This document shows positions 19,158 through 30,510 of a stretch of DNA of 64,000 nt, in pieces. The notes beneath the pieces are model-generated. The model searched no databases and had not been told where the DNA came from. It worked only from the letters and a program-made list of their open reading frames with translations. The stretch's first letter is position 1; the number at the start of each line of letters is the position of its first letter. The stretch covers positions 248,001-312,000 of the forward strand of contig JALQUO010000001.1 of the NCBI GenBank assembly GCA_023263785.1, given 5' to 3'. The translations under genes were made by a program, and so were the position numbers. The DNA comes from Rickettsiales bacterium. GTDB taxonomy: Bacteria > Pseudomonadota > Alphaproteobacteria > Rickettsiales > Midichloriaceae.

Positions 19158-19226
19158 TAATGTTGGACATGTGCTATTTTGCAACACATTTTATGGTTTA
19201 TTGTATGAAAGTAAATATTTCAATAG

Positions 19227-19421
19227 TTATTTAATTCCAAGAGATTTTTTAATATCTCCCCAGCATTTTTGATCACTTGGTGTTAGTTTACCGCTTTCAA
19301 TAGCTAGTTTTTCGAAATGTTTAGTCACATCTTCTAATTTATCACTATGATCATCTGCGAAAGAATTTGCAAAAGATAATAGTGCTGCTGCTGTGATTGT
19401 AAGACCTAAGATTTTTTTCAT
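19227..19421 (-). CDS. Small secreted protein, unknown
   Basis: The protein has 64 residues. The N-terminus (MKKILGLTITAAALLSFA) is a clear signal peptide, cut near SFA-DDH. The mature part of about 42 residues is acidic to neutral, with one Cys in the motif KCWGDIKKSLGIK. I do not recognise a family. The leader is A-rich and repetitive (AACTAAAAAACAATAAAAAATG) with no Shine-Dalgarno sequence. It is transcribed in the same direction as the next two tiny genes and carD. Confidence 0.7.
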   Translation of the reverse strand: MKKILGLTITAAALLSFANSFADDHSDKLEDVTKHFEKLAIESGKLTPSDQKCWGDIKKSLGIK

Positions 19422-19529
19422 TTTTTATTGTTTTTTAGTTGTTTTACAAATTTATATTGTAGAGGATTGATATATCAATTTCAAGCAATAATTTTTAGTT
19501 TTATTGATTAATTTTTTTTACGTTGCATC

Positions 19530-19546
19530 AGGGCAACAAGTGCCCT
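19530..19546. terminator. GC-rich hairpin after dnaK (possible terminator)
   Basis: AGGGCA and TGCCCT form a 6-bp stem around a 5-base loop, ten bases beyond the dnaK stop on the minus strand. The T-run expected of an intrinsic terminator is missing on the minus strand, so termination is plausible but not shown. Confidence 0.35.
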
Positions 19547-19555
19547 AACATAATA

Positions 19556-21472
19556 TTATTTTTTATCGTCTGGTTTAACTTCTTCGAAATCAGCATCAAC
19601 AACTTTTTCGTCTTTTGCTTTACTATCTTCAGGGTGTTCAGCAAAATCACCAGTAGGAGCTTCTTGACCACTCTGGCTGTAGATGTATTGTCCGATCTTC
19701 ATAGATGCTTGTGTGACGTTCTCAACAGCCTGATTGATTGTTTCAACATCTTCTTTTTCCATAGCAGTTCTGAGTTCTACTATTGACTGTTCAACAGCGG
19801 ACTTCTCAGCAGCTGGGATCTTATCACCGTATTCCTTCAGACTTTTCTCAGTTGAATGGATAATGCTATCAGCTCTATTCCTAACTTCTACCAAGGCTTT
19901 ACGCTGTTCATCAGCACTTGCATTTGCTTCAGCATCTTTCACCATCTTCTCGATGTCAGTATCGCTCAGACCTCCACAGGATTGTATTGTTATCCTTTGT
20001 TCCTTACCGCTTGCTTTATCTTTAGCAGATACATGGAGAATACCGTTAGCATCAACATCGAATGTGACTTCGATCTGAGGTAAACCGCGAGGTGCTGGAG
20101 GAATACCTTCCAAGTTAAACTGTCCAAGAAGTTTGTTGTCTGCTGCCATTTTCCTCTCACCCTGGTATACCTTGATAGTCACTGCTACTTGGTTGTCATC
20201 AGCCGTTGAGAAAACTTGACTCTTCTTAGTAGGGATTGTTGTATTCCTTTCTATTAGAGGAGTAAAGACACCACCTAGTGTTTCAATACCTATCGATAGA
20301 GGAGTCACGTCAAGTAGTACAACATCAGTCACATCACCGCTCAATACAGCTCCTTGGATTGCCGCACCAACAGCGACTACTTCATCTGGATTAACACCTT
20401 TATGAGGTTCCTTGCCAAAGAATTCTTTTACTTTCTCAATAACTTTAGGCATACGAGTCATACCACCAACAAGAACAACATCGTGAATATCACTTTTTGA
20501 TATTCCAGCATCTTTCAAGGCTAATTCACAAGGCTTCATTGTTCTAGCTATCAAATCATCAACTAAGCTCTCTAGCTTTGCCCTTGTCATTTTGATGTTT
20601 AGGTGTTTTGGGCCAGATGCATCAGCAGTTATGTAAGGCAAGTTGATTTCAGTCTCCATAGCACTTGATAGTTCTATTTTGGCCTTCTCAGCAGCTTCCT
20701 TAAGTCTTTGTAGTGCTAGCTTATCTTTTGTCAGATCTATTCCGCTTGTATTTTTAAACTCATCAGCAAGGAACTGTAGGATTCTTAAGTCGAAGTCTTC
20801 ACCTCCGAGGAATGTATCACCGTTTGTTGATTTTACTTCAAACACACCATCTCCTATCTCAAGGATTGAAACGTCAAATGTACCACCACCTAAGTCATAC
20901 ACAACTATTGTTTTTGTACCGCTCTTGTCTAATCCATAGGCAAGTGCTGCAGCAGTTGGTTCATTTATAATTCTTAGTACTTCTAAACCAGCGATTTTAC
21001 CTGCATCTTTTGTTGCCTGTCTCTGTGAGTCATTGAAGTATGCTGGAACAGTAATAACAGCCTTTGTGACTTTTTGTCCCAAGAAGCTCTCAGCTGTTTC
21101 CTTCATCTTCTGAAGGATCATTGCACTTATTTGACTTGGTGCATACTTATCACCTTTTGCTTCGACCCAAGCATCTCCGTTTGCTGCAGAAGTTATTTTG
21201 TAAGGGACTTTAGATGCTAATTCCTTTGTCCTTGGATCATCTCCTCTGCGACCAATTAATCTTTTTACTGCAAAGATTGTATTATTAGGATTTGTGACTG
21301 CTTGTCTCTTTGCTGGTTGTCCTACAAGTCTCTCCCCATTGTCTGTGAAGGCTACGATTGATGGAGTTGTCCTTGCACCTTCCGCATTTTCTATAACTCT
21401 AGGTGTGCTGCCATCAAGTATTGCAACACATGAATTTGTTGTACCAAGATCTATTCCAATTATTTTACTCAT
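19556..21472 (-). CDS. dnaK: Chaperone DnaK (Hsp70)
   Basis: DnaK binds exposed hydrophobic peptides in an ATP-driven cycle with DnaJ and GrpE. The Hsp70 signatures are all visible: [12 protein letters not shown] at the start, [14 protein letters not shown], and [13 protein letters not shown]. The substrate-binding domain follows with [16 protein letters not shown], and the C-terminus is acidic. The length of 638 residues is standard. Neither dnaJ nor grpE is adjacent. A candidate alphaproteobacterial sigma-32 promoter lies about 50-80 bases upstream. Confidence 0.98.
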   Translation of the reverse strand: MSKIIGIDLGTTNSCVAILDGSTPRVIENAEGARTTPSIVAFTDNGERLVGQPAKRQAVTNPNNTIFAVKRLIGRRGDDPRTKELASKVPYKITSAANGDAWVEAKGDKYAPSQISAMILQKMKETAESFLGQKVTKAVITVPAYFNDSQRQATKDAGKIAGLEVLRIINEPTAAALAYGLDKSGTKTIVVYDLGGGTFDVSILEIGDGVFEVKSTNGDTFLGGEDFDLRILQFLADEFKNTSGIDLTKDKLALQRLKEAAEKAKIELSSAMETEINLPYITADASGPKHLNIKMTRAKLESLVDDLIARTMKPCELALKDAGISKSDIHDVVLVGGMTRMPKVIEKVKEFFGKEPHKGVNPDEVVAVGAAIQGAVLSGDVTDVVLLDVTPLSIGIETLGGVFTPLIERNTTIPTKKSQVFSTADDNQVAVTIKVYQGERKMAADNKLLGQFNLEGIPPAPRGLPQIEVTFDVDANGILHVSAKDKASGKEQRITIQSCGGLSDTDIEKMVKDAEANASADEQRKALVEVRNRADSIIHSTEKSLKEYGDKIPAAEKSAVEQSIVELRTAMEKEDVETINQAVENVTQASMKIGQYIYSQSGQEAPTGDFAEHPEDSKAKDEKVVDADFEEVKPDDKK

Positions 21473-21473
21473 T

Positions 21474-21503
21474 TTTTTAGTTTTTTAGTTTTTTTAGTTT
21501 TTA
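21474..21503. repeat. Tandem A-rich heptads in the dnaK leader
   Basis: Immediately before the dnaK ATG the minus strand reads as four imperfect copies of CTAAAAA(A). No Shine-Dalgarno sequence is present. A similar series (AAAAATC units) precedes kdsD. Confidence 0.6.
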
Positions 21504-21522
21504 GAATTATTTTCTAATTTAG

Positions 21523-21550
21523 ATATAGGAAGGTTTTAGGAAGAAACAAG
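21523..21550 (-). promoter_or_regulatory. Candidate sigma-32 (RpoH) promoter of dnaK
   Basis: The minus strand carries CTTG, a 17-base spacer, then CCTATAT. This agrees with the alphaproteobacterial heat-shock consensus CTTG-N17/18-CYTATNT as I recall it. The position, about 50 bases before the dnaK start, is right for it. Confidence 0.6.
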
Positions 21551-21671
21551 AGGGCAGGAAAAAAATTTCCACCAGAGAAGATTTTCAATACAAGTTCAGA
21601 GTTTTTTCTTTTACTATTATTTGGAGGGATTTTACTCAAAATTAAGTATGTAGATGGTTTTTTGAGAAGAT

Positions 21672-23048
21672 TTAAATCATTTTCTCTGGAATAACGAACC
21701 TGTCAAAGTCCTCAAGAGATATAATCCCTGTAACATCTGCTGCCTCACGTAATGTTATATGGTGTTGATGTGCATACTTTGCTAGCTTTGCTGCGTTATC
21801 ATACCCTATGTGTGTGTTGAGAGCTGTGACGAGCATCAGCGACTCATTGAGCAACTTGTTTATTCGTTGAGTATTAGCGATGATTCCATCTAAACATTTT
21901 TCTATAAAACTTTCAATTGCATCTGAAAGAAGGTTTATTGATTGTATGAGATTATGAATCATAATTGGTTTAAATGCATTCAGTTGGAGATGTCCATGAG
22001 AACCAGCAACTGTTACTGCTATGTGATTTCCCATCACCTGTGCGCAGACCATCGTAAGAGCTTCACACTGTGTAGGATTTACCTTCCCTGGCATGATTGA
22101 TGATCCTGGTTCATTCTCTGGCAGTAGTATTTCGCCTATTCCGCATCTCGGACCAGATCCAAGTAGTCTTATATCATTTGCGATCTTCATCATACTAACA
22201 GCCAACGTGTTTAAAGCTCCACTGACTTCAACTGTTGCATCATGAGTAGCTATGTTTTCGAATTTGTTTTCTGCTGCAACTAGTTTATGTGAGATATAAC
22301 TGCTTAGCTCATCTGCAACCATTCTTGCGAAGTCTGGATGGACATTCAAACCTGTTCCAACTGCACTTCCTCCTTGTGGGATTTCACTAACCCCTTTGAG
22401 TGAATCTGTAACTCGTCTTATATTGCTCTTGACTTGTGCTACATAAGTTGAAAATTCCTGTCCTAGAGTCATTGGTACTGCATCCTGTAGGTGAGTCCTT
22501 CCTATTTTAACTATTTTTTCGAATTCCTTTTGTTTTCTCTCAAGTGATTTCTGTAGTCTTTTTAATGCTGGCAACAGCTTATCATTTATAGACTTAATCG
22601 CAGCTATATGCATTCCTGTAGGAAAAGTGTCATTGGATGATTGTCCCATGTTGACATGATCGTTCGGATGGACTGGTTTTTTAGATCCAATCTGACCACC
22701 AAGGATTTCTATTGCTCTGTTTGCAAGAACTTCATTAACATTCATATTTGTTTGCGTTCCAGATCCTGTTTGCCAAACAGATAATGGAAAATTATCTAAA
22801 AACTTTCCACCTATTATTTCGTCTGCTGCCTTGGTTATAGCTGAAGATAATTCAGGCTTCAGAAGTCCTAATTTACAATTGACAACTGCAGCTGCTTTCT
22901 TTATCAGTACCAACGCCCTTATAACCTCAAGGGGCATTTTTTCAGAACCTATATGAAAATTTTCGAGAGATCTTTGTGTTTGTGCACCCCAGTATTTATC
23001 TTGAGGCACTATCATCTCTCCCATTGAATCAGTTTCTACCCTTCCCAT
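21672..23048 (-). CDS. fumC: Fumarate hydratase class II
   Basis: FumC hydrates fumarate to malate in the TCA cycle and is the oxygen-stable, iron-free class. Diagnostic motifs are VETDSMG near the start, [18 protein letters not shown], and the superfamily signature [13 protein letters not shown]. The length of 458 residues matches the family. The leader contains GGAGG about 40 bases upstream, too far to act as a Shine-Dalgarno sequence, and A-rich sequence just before the ATG. Confidence 0.96.
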   Translation of the reverse strand: MGRVETDSMGEMIVPQDKYWGAQTQRSLENFHIGSEKMPLEVIRALVLIKKAAAVVNCKLGLLKPELSSAITKAADEIIGGKFLDNFPLSVWQTGSGTQTNMNVNEVLANRAIEILGGQIGSKKPVHPNDHVNMGQSSNDTFPTGMHIAAIKSINDKLLPALKRLQKSLERKQKEFEKIVKIGRTHLQDAVPMTLGQEFSTYVAQVKSNIRRVTDSLKGVSEIPQGGSAVGTGLNVHPDFARMVADELSSYISHKLVAAENKFENIATHDATVEVSGALNTLAVSMMKIANDIRLLGSGPRCGIGEILLPENEPGSSIMPGKVNPTQCEALTMVCAQVMGNHIAVTVAGSHGHLQLNAFKPIMIHNLIQSINLLSDAIESFIEKCLDGIIANTQRINKLLNESLMLVTALNTHIGYDNAAKLAKYAHQHHITLREAADVTGIISLEDFDRFVIPEKMI

Positions 23049-23316
23049 TTTGTATTTGTGATTATTATCAATAAAAATTTTATAATAACCTCCTACTGAT
23101 TACAAGAAAAATTCTTTCATTTTTCTTATAACCGCCTTGATATACCCCTCTAAGTAATAGAATATACCATAGGTTGTAAAAACGCAACTCTAAATAAACA
23201 AAAAAGCGTAAAAAACTCAAACAATAAAAAAAATCTCTTGCAAGAAATAAAACTTGTGTGAAGGACATGATTTTTTTGTTATAAAATTCTTACAATCCTT
23301 TATGTTTATAAAAATA

Positions 23317-24219
23317 ATGAAAATCACTGGAAAAAAAATCAGCAATGGAAAGAGTCTAACAATATCAGTTTATCTGATTGGGATTTTTTTAGTTGCTGAA
23401 GCTGTTGGTGGAATACTTGCAAACTCATTAGCCCTTCTTGCTGACGCAGGTCACATGTTGAGTGATTTCCTTGCGATACTACTTTCTCTCATCGCATATA
23501 GATATGAAAGTAAACCTGCAGATAGCAAAAGATCCTATGGATACAGTAGAATGCAGATCATAGCATCTTTTGTTAATGGAATTACTCTTGTTGGGATATC
23601 AATTGTTATAACCATAACAGCAATAATAAGACTCTTTGATCCGCCTGTAGTTGAACCAGAAATAATGTTAGTAGTTTCTGTTCTCGGTATTGTAATTAAT
23701 GGCATCACACTCTTTATCCTTCATATGTCTGCAGAAAAGAACCTAAATATGAAGGGTGCAATATTACATGTTATGGGTGATCTCCTAGGATTTATATCAG
23801 CTTTTATAGGTGCAGTTATTATAAAGTACACTAGTTGGTATGCGATAGATCCGATTCTATCAGTTTTGATAGGCTGTCTTATTTTGAACTCAGCTGTAAG
23901 GCTAATCAGTAGCTCAATGCATATACTGATGGAAGGAGCTCCAGATAATCTCAGGAAAAGTGAGATAAGAACTGCACTTACAAAGCTAGAAGGAGTTGTG
24001 GATGTGCAGCATATACATCTGTGGTTATTGAATGACAATTATGTCATGGCCACCTTGAATCTTGTTCTGAAGCCAGATTGTGAACCATTTAAAATAATTG
24101 AAGAAAGCAAAAACATCTTAAACAACCAAATAAAAATACAGCACTCAACAATAGAGGTAGAGCAATACAATCATGAATACCACTCAAGTTGTAATTATGA
24201 TCATCATCATAAGGTTTAA
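23317..24219 (+). CDS. Cation diffusion facilitator (ZitB/CzcD-type zinc exporter)
   Basis: This inner-membrane H+-coupled efflux pump probably exports Zn2+. Six hydrophobic helices are visible. The metal-site motifs ALLADAGHMLSDF (helix 2) and ILHVMGDLLGFI (helix 5) match ZitB closely, and the cytoplasmic domain shows DVQHIHLWLL. The C-terminus is His-rich (CNYDHHHKV). I chose the ATG at 23317; one at 23302 is also in frame, and further upstream extension is not conserved. It ends with a 4-base overlap with the convergent mreC. Confidence 0.9.
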   Translation: MKITGKKISNGKSLTISVYLIGIFLVAEAVGGILANSLALLADAGHMLSDFLAILLSLIAYRYESKPADSKRSYGYSRMQIIASFVNGITLVGISIVITITAIIRLFDPPVVEPEIMLVVSVLGIVINGITLFILHMSAEKNLNMKGAILHVMGDLLGFISAFIGAVIIKYTSWYAIDPILSVLIGCLILNSAVRLISSSMHILMEGAPDNLRKSEIRTALTKLEGVVDVQHIHLWLLNDNYVMATLNLVLKPDCEPFKIIEESKNILNNQIKIQHSTIEVEQYNHEYHSSCNYDHHHKV

Positions 24220-24998
24220 TAGCTGATGATGACTTGCACTATTAGTGAGTCGAGAGATTGTTTTTTTGTCAAAACAAATACTTTCCCATCGGATGTCTTA
24301 TGGATTATCCCTATTTTTAGACCAAAAGGGGTGAGGCCATCTTTCCCTGATGAGATAACGCTGTCACCATCTTTTACAGCATTAATTTCATTCAGGTAAC
24401 TTACAGAAAGCTTCAAATTACTTGATTCAGGATCAGATTTTCCTCCAACTATACAATTTTGATAAGATGGTGAGATGATCGCTGAAAGCCTCACATTATC
24501 ATTACCAAGGAGTGATATAACAGCAAATTTCTCAGATACATCAGATACCCTCCCAACTATACCATTTTCATTTATGACGATATTTCCTACCTTTACATCA
24601 TCTTTCATCCCTGCAGATATCACTAGACTATTTTCCCCCTTAGGATGAGTTACCTGTGTTATCCAAGCAGAGAGATATTTATAATGAACATTTTCAATTA
24701 GATTAAGCTGCTTCTTAAGGAGCTCATTTTCAGAAAGAATAGCAGCATATTTTTGTTCTAGATATGCGTTCTCAAAAGATTCAGAGTCATCATCTGATTT
24801 TTTAAAAATATCTTCATATATATTCCTAAAGAATATCACTGCGTTACCATACATTGAGTAACCAGTATCATATAGTTTTTTACTTATCATGTATTTTTCT
24901 GAATTTATAACTGATATCACACCAATAACAGTCAAAATCAAAATATATGGTTTAAATCTAATGAATAATTTCTTAAAAACTTTTTTACGATTTCTCAT
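24216..24998 (-). CDS. mreC: Rod-shape-determining protein MreC
   Basis: MreC links the MreB cytoskeleton to periplasmic cell-wall synthases. A short cytoplasmic basic N-terminus and one membrane helix are followed by a coiled coil (about residues 70-100) and the beta-rich domain with GIVGRVSDVSEKFAVISLL. It is 260 residues long. mreB, normally upstream, and mreD, downstream, are not adjacent: the gene is flanked by convergent and divergent neighbours and so stands alone. Confidence 0.9.
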   Translation of the reverse strand: MRNRKKVFKKLFIRFKPYILILTVIGVISVINSEKYMISKKLYDTGYSMYGNAVIFFRNIYEDIFKKSDDDSESFENAYLEQKYAAILSENELLKKQLNLIENVHYKYLSAWITQVTHPKGENSLVISAGMKDDVKVGNIVINENGIVGRVSDVSEKFAVISLLGNDNVRLSAIISPSYQNCIVGGKSDPESSNLKLSVSYLNEINAVKDGDSVISSGKDGLTPFGLKIGIIHKTSDGKVFVLTKKQSLDSLIVQVIISY

Positions 24999-25064
24999 TA
25001 GTTATTTGATATTTTTTTGTTTCTTGATTAGTACAAATAGAAAGAATTTGCAAAAAAATAAAAA

Positions 25065-25727
25065 ATGCAAAAAAAATCAAATGTGAAAACTGCTAAAGGT
25101 AGAAAGATATCATCAACCAAGTGGCTATACAGACATATAAACGATCCATATGTTGGTATGGCAAATGATCAAGGATATAGATCTAGAGCAGCATTCAAAC
25201 TTATTGAGATTAATGATAAGTTCAAAATTTTGTCCTCTGCAAAAAAGGATTGTGCTGTCATAGATCTTGGTTGCGCACCTGGCAGTTGGCTACAGGTTTT
25301 GAGTAAAAAATTAAATCCAACCTGTAAAATTATTGGAGTTGATCTGAAGGAAATAGATTGCTCTGACATAAGCAAGGCAATAGCAATTACAGGTGATTTC
25401 ACTGATCCAAAAACCTTAGAAAGAGTACAAGAAGAAGCATCAGAGAAGACTATCAACTTGGTTGTGAGTGATATGGCTCCAAACGCATGCGGTGATAAAC
25501 AAACAGATCATATAAGAATTTCTGTACTTGCAAATGAAGTGCTGGACTTTGTTGCTGAGAGCTGTTCAAAGGGTGGGAATGCTGTGATAAAAGTCATACA
25601 AGGAAATATGTCACAAGATTTAAATAACAGAGCAAAGAGTATGTTTTCAAAAGTCCACTGGTATAAGCCAAAAGCAAGTTATGCAGACTCAGTAGAAATA
25701 TACTTGGTAATGTTGGGGTTGAAATGA
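25065..25727 (+). CDS. rlmE: 23S rRNA 2'-O-ribose methyltransferase RlmE (FtsJ)
   Basis: RlmE methylates U2552 of 23S rRNA in the late large subunit. The SAM-binding motif VIDLGCAPGSWLQVL and the catalytic K-D-K-E set are visible: RSRAAFKL, VVSDMAPN, NAVIKVIQG, and ADSVEIYLV near the end. Its length of 220 residues fits. The stop overlaps the next gene's ATG as ATGA, so the two are translationally coupled. Confidence 0.95.
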   Translation: MQKKSNVKTAKGRKISSTKWLYRHINDPYVGMANDQGYRSRAAFKLIEINDKFKILSSAKKDCAVIDLGCAPGSWLQVLSKKLNPTCKIIGVDLKEIDCSDISKAIAITGDFTDPKTLERVQEEASEKTINLVVSDMAPNACGDKQTDHIRISVLANEVLDFVAESCSKGGNAVIKVIQGNMSQDLNNRAKSMFSKVHWYKPKASYADSVEIYLVMLGLK

Positions 25728-26461
25728 CTTTCGCACTTGTGACTGGAGCAGCCAAGAGAATTGGCAAGGAGATTGCATTACATCTTGCATCAAAGGGATA
25801 TGACATAGTACTTCACTATAATTCATCTGAAAAAGAGGCTCATGAGACTGCCAATCAAATAAAAAGCTTTGGAGTTAGTGTTGAGCTGTGTAGGGCAGAT
25901 CTATCATGTACAGAAGACGTTGAAAAACTCATTTCTTTCTGTAGAGATTTTCCTATTTCTGTTTTGATTAACAATGCATCAGTTTTTGAAAATGATTCAA
26001 TTTTGTCAGAGGATATAGCTGAGTCTCTCAACAAACATCTGCAGGTTAATTTAATTTCAAAGGCGTCATTGATTCAAAGCATCGCCAAATCAGTTCTATT
26101 GCATCAAAATAACAAATTAGATATAATTAATTTATTAGACTATGGTGTTGTAAAGACTCCGCACAACTTTTTTTCTTATCATTTGACAAACAAGATTTTG
26201 CATTCTTTTACACAGCTTGCAGCAAAGCAGTTAGCACCAAATGTCAGAATTAACAGCATAGCACTTGGACAAACTTTAAAAAATGATAGGCAATCCGATG
26301 ATGCATTTGATGAGGCAAGGCGATCAACACCACTAGGAGTCTCGAGTACCATTAAAGAGCTTCTCATGGCACTAGACTTCATTTTAGGTGTTGAATCACT
26401 AACAGGGCAAGTAATATTTTTAGATGGTGGGATGCACCTCTCTGATAACAAATACAAGTAA
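25724..26461 (+). CDS. Pteridine-reductase-like short-chain dehydrogenase (FolM/PTR family)
   Basis: The Rossmann motif LVTGAAKRIGKEIA and the NNASVFEND stretch place it with pteridine reductases and FolM, which reduce dihydropterins or dihydrofolate with NADPH. A role beside the folE, folB and folKP genes of this window is a reasonable inference. In the catalytic region an Asp (NLLDYG) and a Tyr (SYHLTNKIL) are present. An ungapped comparison with E. coli FolM (AYAASKAAL) places Asn where the catalytic Lys should be, with the Lys one residue later. The length is 245 residues. It is coupled to rlmE by a 4-base overlap. Confidence 0.82.
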   Translation: MTFALVTGAAKRIGKEIALHLASKGYDIVLHYNSSEKEAHETANQIKSFGVSVELCRADLSCTEDVEKLISFCRDFPISVLINNASVFENDSILSEDIAESLNKHLQVNLISKASLIQSIAKSVLLHQNNKLDIINLLDYGVVKTPHNFFSYHLTNKILHSFTQLAAKQLAPNVRINSIALGQTLKNDRQSDDAFDEARRSTPLGVSSTIKELLMALDFILGVESLTGQVIFLDGGMHLSDNKYK

Positions 26462-26466
26462 AATTT

Positions 26467-28533
<2,067 letters not shown>

Positions 28534-28550
<17 letters not shown>

Positions 28551-28917
28551 GTATCTTTCTGAGTTTATCGTGAAGAATTTCTACATCAGAGCCTGCCTTA
28601 TCATATTCAAAGGCTATCTCAGGGACATATCGGAGATCTATCCTTGAGGCTATAACCTTTCTGAAATATCCAGACATCTGCTTCAAACTCTTGAGGATAT
28701 CCTTTGCTTTAGAAGTCATATCTCTACTGATTGTAAACATGATGGTAGCACTCTTGAGACCAGAATTCATCCTTACTCCAGAGACTGAAATCATACTAAA
28801 TCTTGAATACAGGATCTCATCCATAAGGAGCTCTTCCATGACTGCTCTTTGGATAGCTAAACCAACCTGTAGCTGCCTTTGAGATGGCTTAGATCTATAG
28901 TAGTGTTCTGCAGACAT
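28534..28917 (-). CDS. rbfA: Ribosome-binding factor A
   Basis: RbfA is a KH-fold factor that helps mature the 5' end of 16S rRNA in the 30S subunit. Recognisable stretches are RQLQVGLAIQRAV at the N-terminus, ISVSGVRMNSGLKSATIMF, and LRYVPEIAFEYD near the end. The 127 residues are typical. Its ATG shares one base with the grxD stop (TAATG). nusA-infB, its frequent partners, are not nearby. Confidence 0.92.
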
Positions 28918-29228
28918 TATACTTGAAGTAACTTTTGTAATTCTCCTTCACTGTACATTTGACTGACAATGTCACACCCGCCAATGAACCCCCCTCTTAT
29001 GTAGAGCTGCGGAATAGTTGGCCAATCACTGAACTTTTTTATTGCGTCTCTTATTTCAGAATCCTCTAGAACATCAACATCAAGAAAATCAACCCCTAAC
29101 ATCTCTAGAATGTGCACAACCTTAGCAGAGAACCCACACATTGGCATGTCTTTAGATCCTTTCATGAACAACACTACGTCGTTGTTATCTATGTATTCAC
29201 TTATTCTTTCAAAAATCTTATTATTCAT
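28917..29228 (-). CDS. grxD: Monothiol glutaredoxin (Grx4/GrxD type)
   Basis: The single-cysteine active site CGFS is in MPMCGFSAKVV, followed by WPTIPQLYIRGGFIGGCDI with the glutathione-binding cis-Pro loop. Such proteins carry a labile [2Fe-2S] cluster bound through glutathione and deliver it within Fe-S assembly. Length 103 residues. It lies two bases after bolA, and Grx-BolA heterodimers are well documented, so the gene pair fits one complex. Confidence 0.95.
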   Translation of the reverse strand: MNNKIFERISEYIDNNDVVLFMKGSKDMPMCGFSAKVVHILEMLGVDFLDVDVLEDSEIRDAIKKFSDWPTIPQLYIRGGFIGGCDIVSQMYSEGELQKLLQV

Positions 29229-29229
29229 A

Positions 29230-29460
29230 CTATTTTATCTTTGTATTTACCTTTAATGCATGCAAGGCATTTCCCATGTGCTCACCAATTGCATTATACA
29301 CCATCTTATGTTGTTTTATAAGAGATAGTCCTTTGAATACCTCACTTTCTATTGTTACCTCATAGTGATTACTATCACCTGCTGTGTCAACTAGTATGAC
29401 TTCATCATGAGGAAAAGCATCTTTTATGATTTTGTATAGAGCATTGTATTCTATTGCCAT
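29230..29460 (-). CDS. bolA: BolA-family protein
   Basis: The protein has 76 residues. The stretch DSNHYEVTIESEVFKGLSLIKQHKMVY matches the BolA fold, including the helix-turn-helix-like RHKMVY-type element and a His that can ligate a [2Fe-2S] cluster with monothiol glutaredoxin. It heads a minus-strand operon bolA-grxD-rbfA-tsaC with gaps of two bases or overlaps. The upstream region is shared with divergent trhO. Confidence 0.93.
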   Translation of the reverse strand: MAIEYNALYKIIKDAFPHDEVILVDTAGDSNHYEVTIESEVFKGLSLIKQHKMVYNAIGEHMGNALHALKVNTKIK

Positions 29461-29550
29461 AGACTTTTTTCTTTTCTATATAACAGACTTTGACTTTATC
29501 TGCTATCTGGAATAAAATCTGCTTAGAAATAACTACTAAAAAACCCTAGA

Positions 29551-30282
29551 ATGTATACCATTGCTACCTCATACAAATTTGTCCAAATAAGCGATACTCA
29601 GTTGATGAGAGAAACTCTAAAGAATTTGTGTGAACGGAACTCAATCAAAGGCACAATTCTAGTTGCATCTGAAGGGGTTAACTTCACAGTTGCTGGTTCT
29701 GAGGGAAACATTCAAAATCTCTTAAAAGACATGAATTCCTTGGATGAGTTCTCAGATCTTAAGTATGGAAACATAACTTCTGCAAACTTCATTCCCTTCA
29801 AGAAAATGAAAGTCAGACTGAAGAACGAGATTGTAGCTCTCAAAGATACAGATCTAGACATGCAACAAACACACCCTGGACATTATCTAGGTGCAAACGA
29901 ATGGGATGATTTGATCTCACAAGAAAATGTCATATTGATAGATACGAGGAATAGCTATGAGGTTGCCTTTGGAACTTTCAAAAATGCAGTTAATCCAGAT
30001 ACTCAATCTTTTTCAGAATTACCTCAGTGGTTTGAAAAGAACGTTGATTTAAACAATAAAGATCAGAAAATCGCAATGTTTTGTACAGGAGGCATAAGAT
30101 GTGAGAAGTCTACAGCCTATGTAAGATCACTTGGATTTGAAAATGTTTTTCATTTGAAGGGCGGTGTTCTAAAGTATTTTCAAGATACAAAAGGTAAAGA
30201 AAACATGTGGGAAGGTAACTTATTCATATTTGATGACAGAATTGCACTAGATAAAAACTTAGAATCAATTAATCAAAATTAA
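29551..30282 (+). CDS. trhO: tRNA uridine(34) hydroxylase TrhO (rhodanese domain)
   Basis: TrhO makes 5-hydroxyuridine at the wobble position of certain tRNAs. An N-terminal acylphosphatase-like domain (IKGTILVASEGVNFTVAG) is followed by a rhodanese domain (ILIDTRNSYEVAFGTF). The active-site loop CTGGIRCEKS is the TrhO signature. At 243 residues it is the short form, without the Cys-rich C-terminal zinc segment of some homologues. It begins 90 bases from the divergent bolA gene. Confidence 0.92.
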   Translation: MYTIATSYKFVQISDTQLMRETLKNLCERNSIKGTILVASEGVNFTVAGSEGNIQNLLKDMNSLDEFSDLKYGNITSANFIPFKKMKVRLKNEIVALKDTDLDMQQTHPGHYLGANEWDDLISQENVILIDTRNSYEVAFGTFKNAVNPDTQSFSELPQWFEKNVDLNNKDQKIAMFCTGGIRCEKSTAYVRSLGFENVFHLKGGVLKYFQDTKGKENMWEGNLFIFDDRIALDKNLESINQN

Positions 30283-30346
30283 TAGTTGCATGTTATTGTT
30301 ATAGGTTGCATAATTGAAATTGAAGAGGATACAATTAGACGATGCA

Positions 30347-30451
30347 ATGACAACAACAATATTCTTTATTCTTTCATCAATCTTGATATGTACTGCTAAA
30401 AACCCTGCATACGAAAAGTGTAAAGCTTTTCCTGCCGAAAAACTTAAATAA
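30347..30451 (+). CDS. Possible 34-residue peptide
   Basis: The 228-base gap between trhO and the glycosyltransferase gene holds this short frame: a hydrophobic stretch (IFFILSSILIC) and then a polar tail with one further Cys. The frame stays open upstream to a TTG at 30314. It could be a small membrane or secreted peptide, or chance. I see nothing else in the gap except two copies of a GTTGCAT-like repeat near 30285 and 30305. Confidence 0.25.
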   Translation: MTTTIFFILSSILICTAKNPAYEKCKAFPAEKLK

Positions 30452-30510
30452 AAATATTGCCCACATCTATATCATCAAGTATAGTTTTGTAAAAAAGAGA
30501 CTTCGTTTGA

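Noticed and set aside
19530-19546. Strong intrinsic terminator for dnaK
   Set aside because: The hairpin is good but no T-run follows on the minus strand, so I list it only as a possible terminator.
21474-21503. Tandem repeats as a possible CRISPR or transposon end
   Set aside because: Units are seven bases, imperfect and purely A-rich, with no spacers and no terminal duplications or transposase.
23080-23268. A 62-residue frame on the minus strand before the CDF exporter
   Set aside because: Hydrophobic and aromatic throughout, with no ribosome-binding site or family resemblance, lying in a divergent promoter region. Probably chance.
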